From: Leptospira vanthielii serovar Holland str. Waz Holland = ATCC 700522 | GTDB lineage: Bacteria > Spirochaetota > Leptospiria > Leptospirales > Leptospiraceae | Length of the DNA stretch: 64,000 bases | NCBI RefSeq assembly: GCF_000332455.1 | Contig: NZ_AOGY02000028.1 | Location: forward strand, 1-64,000 | Reading direction: 5' to 3' | Shown here: positions 55,085 to 63,670 of the stretch, in pieces | How positions within the stretch are numbered: position 1 is the first letter of the stretch | How the letters are laid out: each line of letters opens with the position of its first letter | Position numbers and translations under genes: made by a program | Notes under the pieces: generated by a model | The model's database searches: none | Told to the model about the DNA's origin: nothing | What the model saw: only the letters and a program-made list of their open reading frames with translations

Positions 55085-55154
55085 AATTATTCTTCCTATA
55101 TTTTTGTCTAATTTCAGAGATGGAAATTGTCCCTTCCGAATTCAGGAGAACCAA

Positions 55155-57107
55155 ATGGAGCTTATCATGAATAAACCTAAAAAAAATATTTATATAAAAT
55201 CGTTCTTTTTTCAAGAATACAAGAGCAAATTCAAAACCAAAAAGATCCTTAGTATTGTTTTGATATCGCAATTTTTATTTCTATTCAATCCACCTTTAGC
55301 ATCTGAGCCAAAAACGGAAGAGTCAATCATCATAAAAACCACTCCCGCAGAAACACAAAACTCGGATGGAACCACAACAGTTTCCAAACCCTATGTTTCT
55401 TCCATGAAAGAGAAGGGAATTGATCCTGAATACAACCGTCACATGTTTGTAGAACCCGAGTTATCAAAACATTCATCGAACTCACAGCAGTTCTGGTTAA
55501 ACGATGTATTGCGGTTTGGTTTGTATTTACGACCCAGACAAGAATCCAGATACAATCTAGATTTTAATGCCTCTGACAAAGGTTATATTGACAGAACCAT
55601 TCAAACATCATCGATTTATTTTATCTTTGATCCCAGTCCCTATATACAAGCAAAAGTAACTCTCCAAGATGCTCGTGTTTGGGGAGGGGAATCCCCCGCT
55701 TCCTCTGGCGATATCCGGGCCAACTTCTTTAACAACACCGCAGATATTTATTCTAAAAACCAAACGAATGCAGTATCCCTAAACCAAACAGGCGTAAGGG
55801 AAGCGTTTTTAACACTAAACCAACTCCCCCTTCATTCTAAATTACAAGTAGGACGACAAATTTGGGCTTACGGCGACCAACGAATGATAGGTGGTGGGAA
55901 CTGGACTGTCAATGGACTTTCCTTTGATGGGATTAGGCTTATGTTTAACTATGACAATTTTAAGATCCACTTTTTAATGGCAAGACCCTACTGGACCCAA
56001 AGTGGAACCAATGGTGTGGTGTCAGCCAATGATCCAAAACTCAATTCCGCCGCCACAGGAACGGACACAACCTTAATCGGAACCTACAATAGTTTTACCA
56101 TTCCTGACTGGGTTACCTTGGATCTTTACAGTTTGGGAGTAGTTCGGAAATGGAAAAAAAATTCATACAATCCTATCACAGGCCTGCCCACATCTTCTAT
56201 TGATGATCCACTCGCAGCCAACAGAAGTAGACAAAACCAAAACTTAATCACCACCGGATTTCGCCTTACCAACAGAACTAAAGGAAACTTCCTTCCCGAA
56301 GGAAAATCTTGGGATTTCACATGGGAATCTGCTTTCCAAACAGGAACTAGCGGACGACGAATCCAAGACCCTTATCTAAAAGAATACCTTCCCAATGAAT
56401 ATGACAACACAAGAACCGAAAGAGAAAAGTATACAGGCCAAATGCATGTGTTCCAAACGGGATATACTTTTTTCAAAAAACTAAGATTAGGTGGTCAAGT
56501 GTTGTACGCATCCGGCGATAAAAATAGGGCCGATGCATCTATATCCACATTCCAAACTTTAGCCAATCCAAGATTCGGAGTGATTCCTTATTTTAATAGT
56601 GTGGCAGGAATTTCAGAAAATATCAACGCACAGAACCTATATTCTAAATCGGTAAGTATCACTTACCAAACGGAATCCTTTGGTGAATTCCAAGTTACTT
56701 ATTTTCAAAACGATAAAGCAGAAAAACAAGACGCATGGTATGCCATCAGTGGTGTCGCCAATTCCACAAGTTCTCTCGGTGAAAAAAATCCTTATCCCGT
56801 ATCGGCTGACAAAGGTAGTACAGAAAATTATTCCAACAATTCTTATTCGTCACCCTATGCATTAGGAAAACGGATTTATACGGAAGTGGATGTAACTTGG
56901 CACGGACAAATCAATGATTTTGTTTCTCTATGGATGGGATTTGGGTATTTGAACGCAGGAGACTCCATCCGCAACTATCGAAATAACAAAATCCAATACA
57001 ACACAACCACACAATCCTTCGAATGGAACCAAAACTACTTACAAGGCAAAAACCAACTGGCTCGGGATGCTTATATGGCTTATGCCCAAATCAACGCTGC
57101 TTTTTAA
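55155..57107 (+). CDS. Alginate-export-type outer-membrane beta-barrel protein
   Basis: This is a 650-residue outer-membrane protein. AGGAG lies seven bases before the ATG at 55155, so earlier in-frame codons are not used. An unusually long, basic N-terminal stretch (about 30 residues) precedes the signal peptide (SIVLISQFLFLFNPPLASEP). The barrel contains the family features FGLYLRPRQESRYNLDF, REAFLTLNQLPLHSKLQVGRQ (positions cited, about 215-235) and IWAYGDQRMIGG. It ends in NAAF, a terminal aromatic. Such porins pass anionic sugars or other solutes. Whether it shares a substrate with the divergent SulP transporter is unknown. Confidence 0.8.
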   Translation: MELIMNKPKKNIYIKSFFFQEYKSKFKTKKILSIVLISQFLFLFNPPLASEPKTEESIIIKTTPAETQNSDGTTTVSKPYVSSMKEKGIDPEYNRHMFVEPELSKHSSNSQQFWLNDVLRFGLYLRPRQESRYNLDFNASDKGYIDRTIQTSSIYFIFDPSPYIQAKVTLQDARVWGGESPASSGDIRANFFNNTADIYSKNQTNAVSLNQTGVREAFLTLNQLPLHSKLQVGRQIWAYGDQRMIGGGNWTVNGLSFDGIRLMFNYDNFKIHFLMARPYWTQSGTNGVVSANDPKLNSAATGTDTTLIGTYNSFTIPDWVTLDLYSLGVVRKWKKNSYNPITGLPTSSIDDPLAANRSRQNQNLITTGFRLTNRTKGNFLPEGKSWDFTWESAFQTGTSGRRIQDPYLKEYLPNEYDNTRTEREKYTGQMHVFQTGYTFFKKLRLGGQVLYASGDKNRADASISTFQTLANPRFGVIPYFNSVAGISENINAQNLYSKSVSITYQTESFGEFQVTYFQNDKAEKQDAWYAISGVANSTSSLGEKNPYPVSADKGSTENYSNNSYSSPYALGKRIYTEVDVTWHGQINDFVSLWMGFGYLNAGDSIRNYRNNKIQYNTTTQSFEWNQNYLQGKNQLARDAYMAYAQINAAF

Positions 57108-57127
57108 GAAAAACGTTCGATTTTTGT

Positions 57128-57169
57128 ATGGATTTGAATACAATGGAGGTCAGATTGATTCAAATCCAT
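57128..57169. repeat. 12-bp perfect inverted repeat covering the tetR start codon
   Basis: ATGGATTTGAAT (57128-57139) and ATTCAAATCCAT (57158-57169) pair perfectly around 18 bases that contain GGAGGT (57145-57150). The right arm ends in the first two bases of the TetR ATG. In DNA it could be an operator for autorepression; in mRNA it would form a hairpin that hides the start codon with the ribosome binding sequence in the loop. Confidence 0.55.
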
Positions 57170-57785
57170 GTTGGAAGCTTCAAACAAACAAAGACGGATT
57201 CGCAACAGCCTCTCTCGTGAGGAAATTAGAAACGTTTCCCTCCTGATTTTAAAAGAAGAAGGATTGGACGGTCTATCTATGCGAAAGATAGCCAACAGGC
57301 TCGGTTGCAGCGTTGCCAGTCCCTATTCCTATTACGAAAGCCAAATTGACTTAGTCCAAGATTTAATCAAATCGGGGGAAGATGAACTTCTTTCTATGTT
57401 GAAAAAAGGAAGTGCCGATGTGGAAACCGGTTCGGCCTTCCAACAATTAGCTGCCATTGCCCGTTCCTATTTTAACTTTGCAAGCAACAACCGCGAACTA
57501 CATAAAGTAATGTTTGTGACCGACTACGGCGGAGTACATAGAAAGGCCTTCCCACAATTGCCAAAAAGTTATCGTTTCTTTTTAGAAACGGTGCGTATTG
57601 GTTTTGAATCTGGCGAAATTCCGTATCCAAAAAATGAATACCCAGCCATTGCTCGGATGATGTGGAGTTGGATGTATGGAGTGATTGTTTTGGACATGAC
57701 AGGAATGCTTCGGAAACGAAAAGGTTCAGGAAATCCCATTGAAGAAGGGATTTCCTACTTTCAAAAACTTCTTAGTAAAAAATAA
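57168..57785 (+). CDS. TetR family transcriptional regulator
   Basis: This is a 205-residue regulator. The helix-turn-helix (about 15-65) has REEIRNVSLLILKEEGLDG, MRKIANRLGCSVASPYSYY and a ligand domain of the WHG or TetR_C_13 type, with PQLPKSYRFFLETV. It lies 60 bases after the porin on the same strand and is probably involved in its control. The start codon is embedded in a 12-bp inverted repeat. GGAGGT is 17 bases before the ATG, further than usual. It converges with the acyltransferase gene, one base apart. Confidence 0.87.
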   Translation: MLEASNKQRRIRNSLSREEIRNVSLLILKEEGLDGLSMRKIANRLGCSVASPYSYYESQIDLVQDLIKSGEDELLSMLKKGSADVETGSAFQQLAAIARSYFNFASNNRELHKVMFVTDYGGVHRKAFPQLPKSYRFFLETVRIGFESGEIPYPKNEYPAIARMMWSWMYGVIVLDMTGMLRKRKGSGNPIEEGISYFQKLLSKK

Positions 57786-57786
57786 A

Positions 57787-58545
57787 CTAACTTACGCTTG
57801 GTGAGACATCGAGTCCATCATTATCTAAATCCAAACTTCCCTCGACTTCGGTAGAAACCGAAACAGAAGTTCCTTTTTCTTTCAATCGAACGAGTTCACT
57901 ACGAATATAAGTGATTGTTTCTGGTGCATCGGTCACTTCCCAAATTGGATTCCCAACAGACATTCGCATTGGTTTGTTCAAATTGTATGCATCCAAATAC
58001 AAGGGAATGATTGGTAAGTTATATCGTTTGCTTAGAACGACCATACCAGGATATAGTTTTCTATTCTTACGAAATCCGCGGTACCAAGTACCTTCCGGAA
58101 AAATTCCGATTCCTAAATTGCCGCGTCCAATCCGACGTTTAAAATCTTTAATGGTAGCAGGATCTGATTCACTTCTGTTCAGCGGAATCAAATCTATGGA
58201 CTTTACAATTCCTTTCACCATTTGTTCTTTTCTATACAACCATTTTCTTTTTTTCCCTTTATTGGGAATTCCAGAATCATAACTTGTGAGTGCTGTTGTA
58301 TAAATTCCATATCGTTTGAGAACACCACGAATCACAAAAGCATCATAAGGCATGGTAATCGCTTTTAAAAATTTATTTCTGGGTTTGATATGGTTTGAAA
58401 TTAGGATGATAGATCGACCATTCAACTTACGCAAGATATGGTCGTTTTGAATTTCAACTTTTTTGTTTCCATACTTCAGACGCATTGGTTTCACCACTAC
58501 CCACATAAGCACAAATCCGATGGATCTTCCCACATAATAGAACAT
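57787..58545 (-). CDS. PlsC-like acyltransferase with an altered HX4D motif
   Basis: This is a 252-residue membrane-associated acyltransferase-like protein. Start ATG at 58545, with AAGAGGA upstream; earlier codons are in the riboswitch-gene promoter side and look spurious. The family uses HX4D for catalysis, but here it reads SNHIKPRNKF, that is HX4N. The FPEGT block is kept (GIFPEGTWYRG), and PIIPLYLDAY follows. The N-terminal segment is hydrophobic (SIGFVLMWVVV). With Asn in place of Asp the protein may be slow, inactive, or use a different mechanism. It may act on phospholipids or on an unusual acceptor. Confidence 0.75.
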   Translation of the reverse strand: MFYYVGRSIGFVLMWVVVKPMRLKYGNKKVEIQNDHILRKLNGRSIILISNHIKPRNKFLKAITMPYDAFVIRGVLKRYGIYTTALTSYDSGIPNKGKKRKWLYRKEQMVKGIVKSIDLIPLNRSESDPATIKDFKRRIGRGNLGIGIFPEGTWYRGFRKNRKLYPGMVVLSKRYNLPIIPLYLDAYNLNKPMRMSVGNPIWEVTDAPETITYIRSELVRLKEKGTSVSVSTEVEGSLDLDNDGLDVSPSVS

Positions 58546-58689
58546 AAATTTTCCTCTTATTCTGTAAGTGCCCAAAAACTCAATTTGGTTGCAAAAGTTT
58601 ACCAAAGATTTTCGCTACAATTCGAAGTCATTTCTGTATCAAATGAAACCTTAAAGATCTCCCTATCTTGGCTTTAAAAATTTGACAAT

Positions 58690-58803
58690 TCCTCCGTTGG
58701 CGAAATCCTGGGAAATACCTTCTGGGAGGAAACAGGTGTAATTCCTGTGCTGACCCGCAACTGTAATCCAAATCAAAGTTTGGTGAGCCAGATCTTCCCC
58801 GTA
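58690..58803 (+). promoter_or_regulatory. Cobalamin (B12) riboswitch
   Basis: Conserved blocks occur in the right order: GGGAAA near 58710, GGTGTAATTCCTGTGC (58735-58750), CCCGCAACTGTAA (58754-58766) and GTGAGCCAGATC (58783-58794). These are the core elements of the AdoCbl riboswitch, including the B12 box. It lies about 200 bases upstream of the lipoprotein gene at 59006, on the same strand. It should lower expression of the downstream genes when cobalamin is plentiful. Bases 58546-58689 hold the divergent promoter region and nothing else I can name. Confidence 0.92.
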
Positions 58804-58887
58804 AAGTCTACCTCGTGGTTATGGAACTTTACACACTGATTTCAAATGTCCTCCATTTGGATACAGGGGCCCCGAAGGCATCGGGGC
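58801..58887 (+). promoter_or_regulatory. Hairpins between the riboswitch and the first lipoprotein
   Basis: Three stems follow the riboswitch core: GTAAAGT (58801-58807) with ACTTTAC (58826-58832), CAAATG (58843-58848) with CATTTG (58854-58859), and GCCCCGA (58869-58875) with TCGGGGC (58881-58887). None is followed by a T tract. The expression platform may therefore act by Rho, RNA decay or translation. The remaining 118 bases up to the ATG show only the ribosome binding site. Confidence 0.5.
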
Positions 58888-59005
58888 ACCCGAAACAATC
58901 AAAGACTATATTTGTATTTTAGGTACCAATCTCAAGGAGCCTAACAGCAGTTTGTTTATTTTTGTATCGGAGTTCCCCTAAATTCAAACCATTTAGGAGA
59001 CTTCT

Positions 59006-59635
59006 ATGAATCGAACACTCAAAACCACCGCCCTTTCCCTGATTTTACTCGCACAAATCATCGCCTGCCAAACAGAAAAACAAGTTTCGGAATCAGATGC
59101 CAATAATAAATTATTACTAGGACTTGCTGTTGGCAGTGCCTTATCTACTTCCTTTTTATTGGATTATAATGGACAGTGGAACGCAGGTTATACTTATAAT
59201 TCCAGCGGACAAATGACAGGAACACCCAATGGACGACTGATCATTGCAACCAACGCAGATGGTTCAGGAAGTATCATTTCTGGATTTAATTCCGATGCAA
59301 ACTACTTTGGTGGAGGAGATACCACTTATCGAATTCTTTCTTTTGACAAAGCCACTCGCAGACTTTACTACCAAAATACTCCTGGTGGAAATAACTTTTC
59401 AAAATCTTCTTTTGGAAGAATCGATTATACCCCGGTGACAAAATCTGGATGTGAACTTGGGGCTTCAAAATGTTTTTATTATTGTGAAGCCGTTTCGGGA
59501 AAAACAACACTGGCAGAAGTGCAAGCAAGTACAGTAACAAGCAATCCAACAAATTACGCAACCAATGGTTGTGGTGGGTTTACTTTCAGTAGAGCACTTT
59601 CAAGAACTGAAAACTCGACTTGGACTGGACTTTAA
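59006..59635 (+). CDS. Riboswitch-controlled lipoprotein
   Basis: This is a 209-residue exported protein, not recognised beyond its class. AGGAGA precedes the ATG and the signal peptide ends AQIIAC (Cys21). The mature part begins with a hydrophobic helix (NKLLLGLAVGSALSTSFLL). A beta-rich domain follows, with LDYNGQWNAGYTYNSSGQM and GRLIIATNADGSGSII. Four cysteines near the C-terminus (SGCELGASKCFYYCEA and NGCGGF) probably form disulfides. The cobalamin riboswitch upstream ties it to B12 uptake or use. A surface binding role like BtuG is possible but unproven. Confidence 0.78.
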   Translation: MNRTLKTTALSLILLAQIIACQTEKQVSESDANNKLLLGLAVGSALSTSFLLDYNGQWNAGYTYNSSGQMTGTPNGRLIIATNADGSGSIISGFNSDANYFGGGDTTYRILSFDKATRRLYYQNTPGGNNFSKSSFGRIDYTPVTKSGCELGASKCFYYCEAVSGKTTLAEVQASTVTSNPTNYATNGCGGFTFSRALSRTENSTWTGL

Positions 59636-59663
59636 GAAATAGTTTCGTACATTGGGGGATGTG

Positions 59664-60518
59664 ATGCAATTACTTACAAAATTAAAACTTTCTAGTTATT
59701 TATTTCTTTTGATACTTGTATCCTTCTCACATTGCAAAAAATCTTCCTCTTCTGGAGAGGACCTGGCTGCTTTATTACCTTTACTTAACTTAGCATCCGG
59801 TTTGAATTTCTGTCCAAAATCTCCACTACCTTCTGAAATCTTGATCGCTACGACAGTTGTTAGTGCAAGTGCCAATGTTTCCGGTTTTTCCGACTCAAAC
59901 AAAGCAATCAATGGCATCTGTGGCTCTGGAGAACTTGTTGGCTCTTTGGATGTTTACGCCTTAGACATCACAGGTCCAGGTGCTACAATGGTCCTCAGTT
60001 GGGGCGGAAAAACTGTAAAAAATGTCTCGGGTGACGACTTCATTGTTTATGACAATAGTTTTCGCATCTCCGATGATACAAATACTTATGCTATGGATCC
60101 TTCCGTCATACAAGTTTCCATTGATGGAACCAATTTTTGCGGATTTAATCCTAGTTATACGGGTGCCAGTGTCAATTTAATGAATAGCTGGTTACGTTTT
60201 GGTGGACTTAGACCAGTGTATTTCAATATGACCACCAAACCATTTTCAAACGAAGACTTATTTGTCAATACCGGTGGATCTTTTTTGTTAGGTGGTGGTG
60301 ATGGATTTGATTTAGACAACTTAGACGAGAACGATCCGAACGATATCAATTGTAATACCACTCTCGCCAATGATATCAAAGCCACTGGATTTAAATTCCT
60401 GAAAATTACCTCTGCAAGTGCTGTGAACAATCCTGCAACGGGAAACAACTTCCCCTGGCCCCCTGGCAGTTATAATGGTAGCGATATCGATGGAGTGGTG
60501 GCTCGCAAACTGCAATAA
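59664..60518 (+). CDS. LIC_13355-like lipoprotein, second gene under the riboswitch
   Basis: This is a 284-residue exported lipoprotein. ATG at 59664 is preferred, with GGGGGA just upstream, over TTG at 59652. The signal peptide ends VSFSHC (Cys24). The mature part is a beta-sandwich with MVLSWGGKTVKNVSGDDFIVYDN, VIQVSIDGTNFCGF and a Ca-binding-like acidic loop (DGFDLDNLDENDPND). The order of these motifs recalls bacterial surface proteins with the pattern GDDFxVYDN-SxDG. I assign it to the LIC_13355 lipoprotein family of Leptospira from memory. It follows the first lipoprotein after 28 bases and is probably on the same riboswitch-controlled transcript. Confidence 0.75.
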   Translation: MQLLTKLKLSSYLFLLILVSFSHCKKSSSSGEDLAALLPLLNLASGLNFCPKSPLPSEILIATTVVSASANVSGFSDSNKAINGICGSGELVGSLDVYALDITGPGATMVLSWGGKTVKNVSGDDFIVYDNSFRISDDTNTYAMDPSVIQVSIDGTNFCGFNPSYTGASVNLMNSWLRFGGLRPVYFNMTTKPFSNEDLFVNTGGSFLLGGGDGFDLDNLDENDPNDINCNTTLANDIKATGFKFLKITSASAVNNPATGNNFPWPPGSYNGSDIDGVVARKLQ

Positions 60519-60657
60519 CCATCCTTTAGTCATTATGTCAGATTTTCCCTCTTTCGAAGTTCTACTAAAAAAAACCTAAAAAAAGGACCTGTATTTCAGT
60601 TGACCGATCCTTAAAAAAGAGTTCTTTTTTTAGAACCACACCGAGCGCGTATCCACT

Positions 60658-61437
60658 TTGAGCGAAAACCTATACACACAAAAAATATCCATCCAGGATG
60701 AGATGCCTAGGTTATCCGCGCAGGCCAATCTTCTAAAACTCCTACTCGATCCTTTTTTGGATTCCATTTCCTTTGAAAAGGAATCAGGGAAGGCACTAGA
60801 CGCTGGGGCAGGTCCTGGAGTGCTCACCAGTTTCTTAATGAAAAAAAATCCGAATCTTCATTGGTCTGCATGTGACATTTCGGAAGAAATGGTGCAATAT
60901 TGTAAACTGTCGCACCCAAAAGTAGACTGGAAGGTCTCCGATGTGCGTTCTCTCGATTACCCGGACAACCATTTTGATTTCATCTTCAATTCTATGGTTC
61001 TCATCCATATCAAAGAACCAGAAAAGGCTCTAAAGGAATTCCACCGGGTGTTAAAACCAGGCGGAAAGATTCTGATTCATTGTCCCAACGATAAATCCTT
61101 CACTGGCCCCCAAGTTCTTTTGGACATGGTGGCAAAACATGCTACGATTCATCCAGCGGATCGGTTTGTAATGGAAAAGGTTCCTGAAATTATGGAACAA
61201 TTGGGTTTTAAGTTGTCGGCAAGAACAGACTTTATTGCATCCAATGATGGCAACGATGATAAACCCTTAGTCGACTACCCAAAAATTCATTTGGGAATGA
61301 TGACAGGTTGGTCGATGATGTCCTTTATGGGTCATCCAGACGGAATGCAAGATTTGTATTCTAGGCTCCAATCAGAGTATATGTCCAATCGTGTGAAATT
61401 CACGATTAAACTTGAAACGCATTTGTACCAAAAATAG
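60658..61437 (+). CDS. Class I SAM-dependent methyltransferase
   Basis: This is a 259-residue soluble methyltransferase. Motif I is ALDAGAGPGVLTSFL (about 42-56). The acidic residue after strand 2 is in ACDISEEMV, motif II is DFIFNSMVLIHI, and HRVLKPGGKILIHC is the post-motif. Methyltransferase_11-type is the best class. The start is uncertain: TTG at 60658 keeps the expected N-terminal helix, while ATG at 60703 has AGGATGAG ahead of it. The substrate is unknown. The gene is followed after 12 bases by the HATPase/STAS pair and may be co-transcribed with it. Confidence 0.85.
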   Translation: MSENLYTQKISIQDEMPRLSAQANLLKLLLDPFLDSISFEKESGKALDAGAGPGVLTSFLMKKNPNLHWSACDISEEMVQYCKLSHPKVDWKVSDVRSLDYPDNHFDFIFNSMVLIHIKEPEKALKEFHRVLKPGGKILIHCPNDKSFTGPQVLLDMVAKHATIHPADRFVMEKVPEIMEQLGFKLSARTDFIASNDGNDDKPLVDYPKIHLGMMTGWSMMSFMGHPDGMQDLYSRLQSEYMSNRVKFTIKLETHLYQK

Positions 61438-61449
61438 ACGGAGGCAAAA

Positions 61450-62007
61450 TTGAATCAAAAGGCACCCATTATCATCGGGGAATACCACATCATTCCAGAA
61501 AATTTGCCTGCTGATGGCCAACTTCGATTGATCTTCCAACCAATCGATATGACTACGTATTGGAGGCGGTGCGGGCTCACTGCAAACTTTGTTGCCGGAT
61601 TTTACTCCTATTGTTACGAAGCTAGTGAAACCAAAGCCAACTCCCTTTCTACAATCATTAACGAACTTCTTGAAAATGCTTCTAAATTTTCGAAAGCAAG
61701 AGAAGGTAGAATCAACGTAGAATTGAAACAATACGGAAATCTTTTAAGAATTGATGTTTTAAATGTGGCGTCAAAAACCTTACGAGATAGTTTTGAGCTT
61801 TTTGTAAACAAACTCTTGTCGGAGAACGTGGAGGAGATGTATTTTTCTACACTCGAAACCAAAGAAGATAGTGATACCAAGTCTGGTCTGGGCCTACTCA
61901 TGATGTTAAAGGACTACCCCGTTCGTTTTGGTTATAGTTTCCATGAGATCGATGCCGATACTCATGAAATCACGGTAAGAGCAATTATCAACGTAGAAGA
62001 GATATAA
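61450..62007 (+). CDS. HATPase-type regulator (slr1658 superfamily)
   Basis: This 185-residue protein has the ATP-binding fold of GHKL kinases: the N box INELLENASKFS (about 73-84) and a G box SGLGLLMMLKDYP near 150. It lacks the His-acceptor domain of histidine kinases, so it resembles anti-sigma kinases of the RsbW/SpoIIAB type or the slr1658 family of cyanobacteria. The start is TTG at 61450, supported by GGAGG upstream. The STAS protein of the matching slr1659 family follows after 13 bases. The pair likely forms a partner switch in which the kinase phosphorylates or sequesters the STAS protein. Confidence 0.82.
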   Translation: MNQKAPIIIGEYHIIPENLPADGQLRLIFQPIDMTTYWRRCGLTANFVAGFYSYCYEASETKANSLSTIINELLENASKFSKAREGRINVELKQYGNLLRIDVLNVASKTLRDSFELFVNKLLSENVEEMYFSTLETKEDSDTKSGLGLLMMLKDYPVRFGYSFHEIDADTHEITVRAIINVEEI

Positions 62008-62020
62008 TAGGCGAAGCTTC

Positions 62021-62368
62021 ATGGAAATCAAAGACTTAGATTACAACATACAATACGACGAAGCCACTAAGACTGTCAAATTCACAGGTTCCATCCGATT
62101 ACAGAACTTACCCGCTTATGAACCCATAAAATTATTTTTAAGAGACGTTGCCAAACTTTGCCAAGGAACCTTACTCACTATGGATTTTAGAGATTTACAA
62201 TTTGTAAACAGTTCGGGGATCACTACCCTCTCTATGTTCATTATTGATTCCAGGAAAAGTGCAACATACCAAATCAAAATCCAAGGATCCCTCAATGTTT
62301 CTTGGCAGTCAAAATCACTTTCCAACTTCAAAAAACTTTGGGACCAAGTGGTTTTGGAAATTTCCTAA
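62021..62368 (+). CDS. STAS-type regulator (slr1659 superfamily)
   Basis: This 115-residue STAS-fold protein contains LTMDFRDLQFVNSSGITTLSMFI (in part: DFRDLQFVNSSGITTL), where Ser of NSSGI is the expected phosphorylation site. It follows the HATPase-type gene closely on the same strand. Such proteins are anti-sigma antagonists or other partner-switching adaptors. The SpoIIE phosphatase at 32980-34905 could in principle reset this switch, but nothing links them physically. The length is typical for STAS single-domain proteins. Confidence 0.82.
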   Translation: MEIKDLDYNIQYDEATKTVKFTGSIRLQNLPAYEPIKLFLRDVAKLCQGTLLTMDFRDLQFVNSSGITTLSMFIIDSRKSATYQIKIQGSLNVSWQSKSLSNFKKLWDQVVLEIS

Positions 62369-62391
62369 ACACCTAAATTTCGTTTCCGACC

Positions 62392-63552
62392 CTACTTTCC
62401 GCCCATCTCGTACAACCTTCTAAATTCGAGCATGCGGCGGGACATTTCATTGAACCTTTGCGCTAATATCACAAACAAATTGGTAAGTAGTTTGATCGCA
62501 AGAGTCGGACTTTGGATTTCCAATTTTTGAAATTCATTGGGAGTCAAAATTAATAACTTTGCGTGATCCCTCACAATGATATCAGCATTCCGATTGGACT
62601 TGGAAACAAAACCCAACTCTCCAAAAATCTCTCCTTGGTTTAAAATGGAAATCGTAGACCTGACTCCGTCCTCACGATTGACAACCACTTCCACACTTCC
62701 ATCCAAAACACAAAAGAGGCCTTGGCTTTCTTGGTTTTGGTGAAATACAATATCCCCATCTTCATAGTCAATGAGATCCAACATAGATAATAACTTCTTT
62801 GATTCCTCTTCTGTGAATCCTCTGAGAAATGAGAGAAACTGGCTCGGAGGAAGCATCATATCATGAACAATATTTTGCCAAACCTCATCTCCCTCCATTG
62901 AGAAGAGAGGTCGAATGTCTTTGTACTCAGTAAATTGAGTTTCGAATAAATGGGCAAGTTCGGTTCCCGCTGGAAAACGTTTCGCCAAACGGAGGAAAGG
63001 TGAGTGAATTTGTTTTAGATATTCGTTATCATCCAGTAAAAAAACCATAGGGATGACGATCCCATATTCGGGATGATGGATGTTCTTCTTGTACATCCTG
63101 TAACCAACTTGGTTGTACAAACGAACTAAATGAGGATTGGTATCAATAAAATCGATGACAATCCCATGTTCTCTGGCATGTTCATAGATCTTCATACAAA
63201 GCATACTAGCAGCTGCTGTATGACGAAATTCACGTTTTACCATGAGTTTTGTGGACATCGAAACTTGATCCGGATAAAAGGGCCGGAAGAGTTCCATTTC
63301 ATATAAATCTTCACATTCTAAATTTCCGTCTTTACGGAAGTTGATGCGAACCGTTCCAATACATTCACCCTCTTCTGTCTCTGCGAGGAAAAGATGACCT
63401 GTTTCATCGAAGGGTTCTTTAATCATTTTTGTATTGTGGTCAGCATATTCCTGAACCCTGTTCATTTCTTGAACATAAATGTCATATCGGAGATGATAAA
63501 TTTTATTGCGATCCTCCTCAGTTGTAGCCAAATGTACTTTGATCTGACTCAT
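62392..63552 (-). CDS. N-acyl transferase-like GNAT domain fused to a cyclic-nucleotide-binding domain
   Basis: This is a 386-residue fusion. Residues 1-190 form an acyltransferase of the autoinducer-synthase/FeeM or GNAT type: HLRYDIYVQEMNR, FDETGHLFLAETEEGECIGTVRI and the VSMSTKLMVKREFR region. Residues 255-370 form a cNMP-binding domain with YEDGDIVFHQNQESQGLFCVLDGSVEVV and the GEIFGELGF phosphate-binding cassette. ATG at 63552 has GGGGGA upstream. The cyclic nucleotide probably switches acyltransfer on or off. The divergent neighbour may be a nucleotide cyclase. I do not know the acyl acceptor. Confidence 0.85.
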   Translation of the reverse strand: MSQIKVHLATTEEDRNKIYHLRYDIYVQEMNRVQEYADHNTKMIKEPFDETGHLFLAETEEGECIGTVRINFRKDGNLECEDLYEMELFRPFYPDQVSMSTKLMVKREFRHTAAASMLCMKIYEHAREHGIVIDFIDTNPHLVRLYNQVGYRMYKKNIHHPEYGIVIPMVFLLDDNEYLKQIHSPFLRLAKRFPAGTELAHLFETQFTEYKDIRPLFSMEGDEVWQNIVHDMMLPPSQFLSFLRGFTEEESKKLLSMLDLIDYEDGDIVFHQNQESQGLFCVLDGSVEVVVNREDGVRSTISILNQGEIFGELGFVSKSNRNADIIVRDHAKLLILTPNEFQKLEIQSPTLAIKLLTNLFVILAQRFNEMSRRMLEFRRLYEMGGK

Positions 63553-63670
63553 CCTAGTCTTCCCCCTAAAAAAATGAAAAATCATTTGCAATTTATGCAA
63601 AATGTATGACGTTATAAGCTAATTTTCCGCATTCTCTTGAACGAAATATAAAGAAAGAAAACTTTACTCT

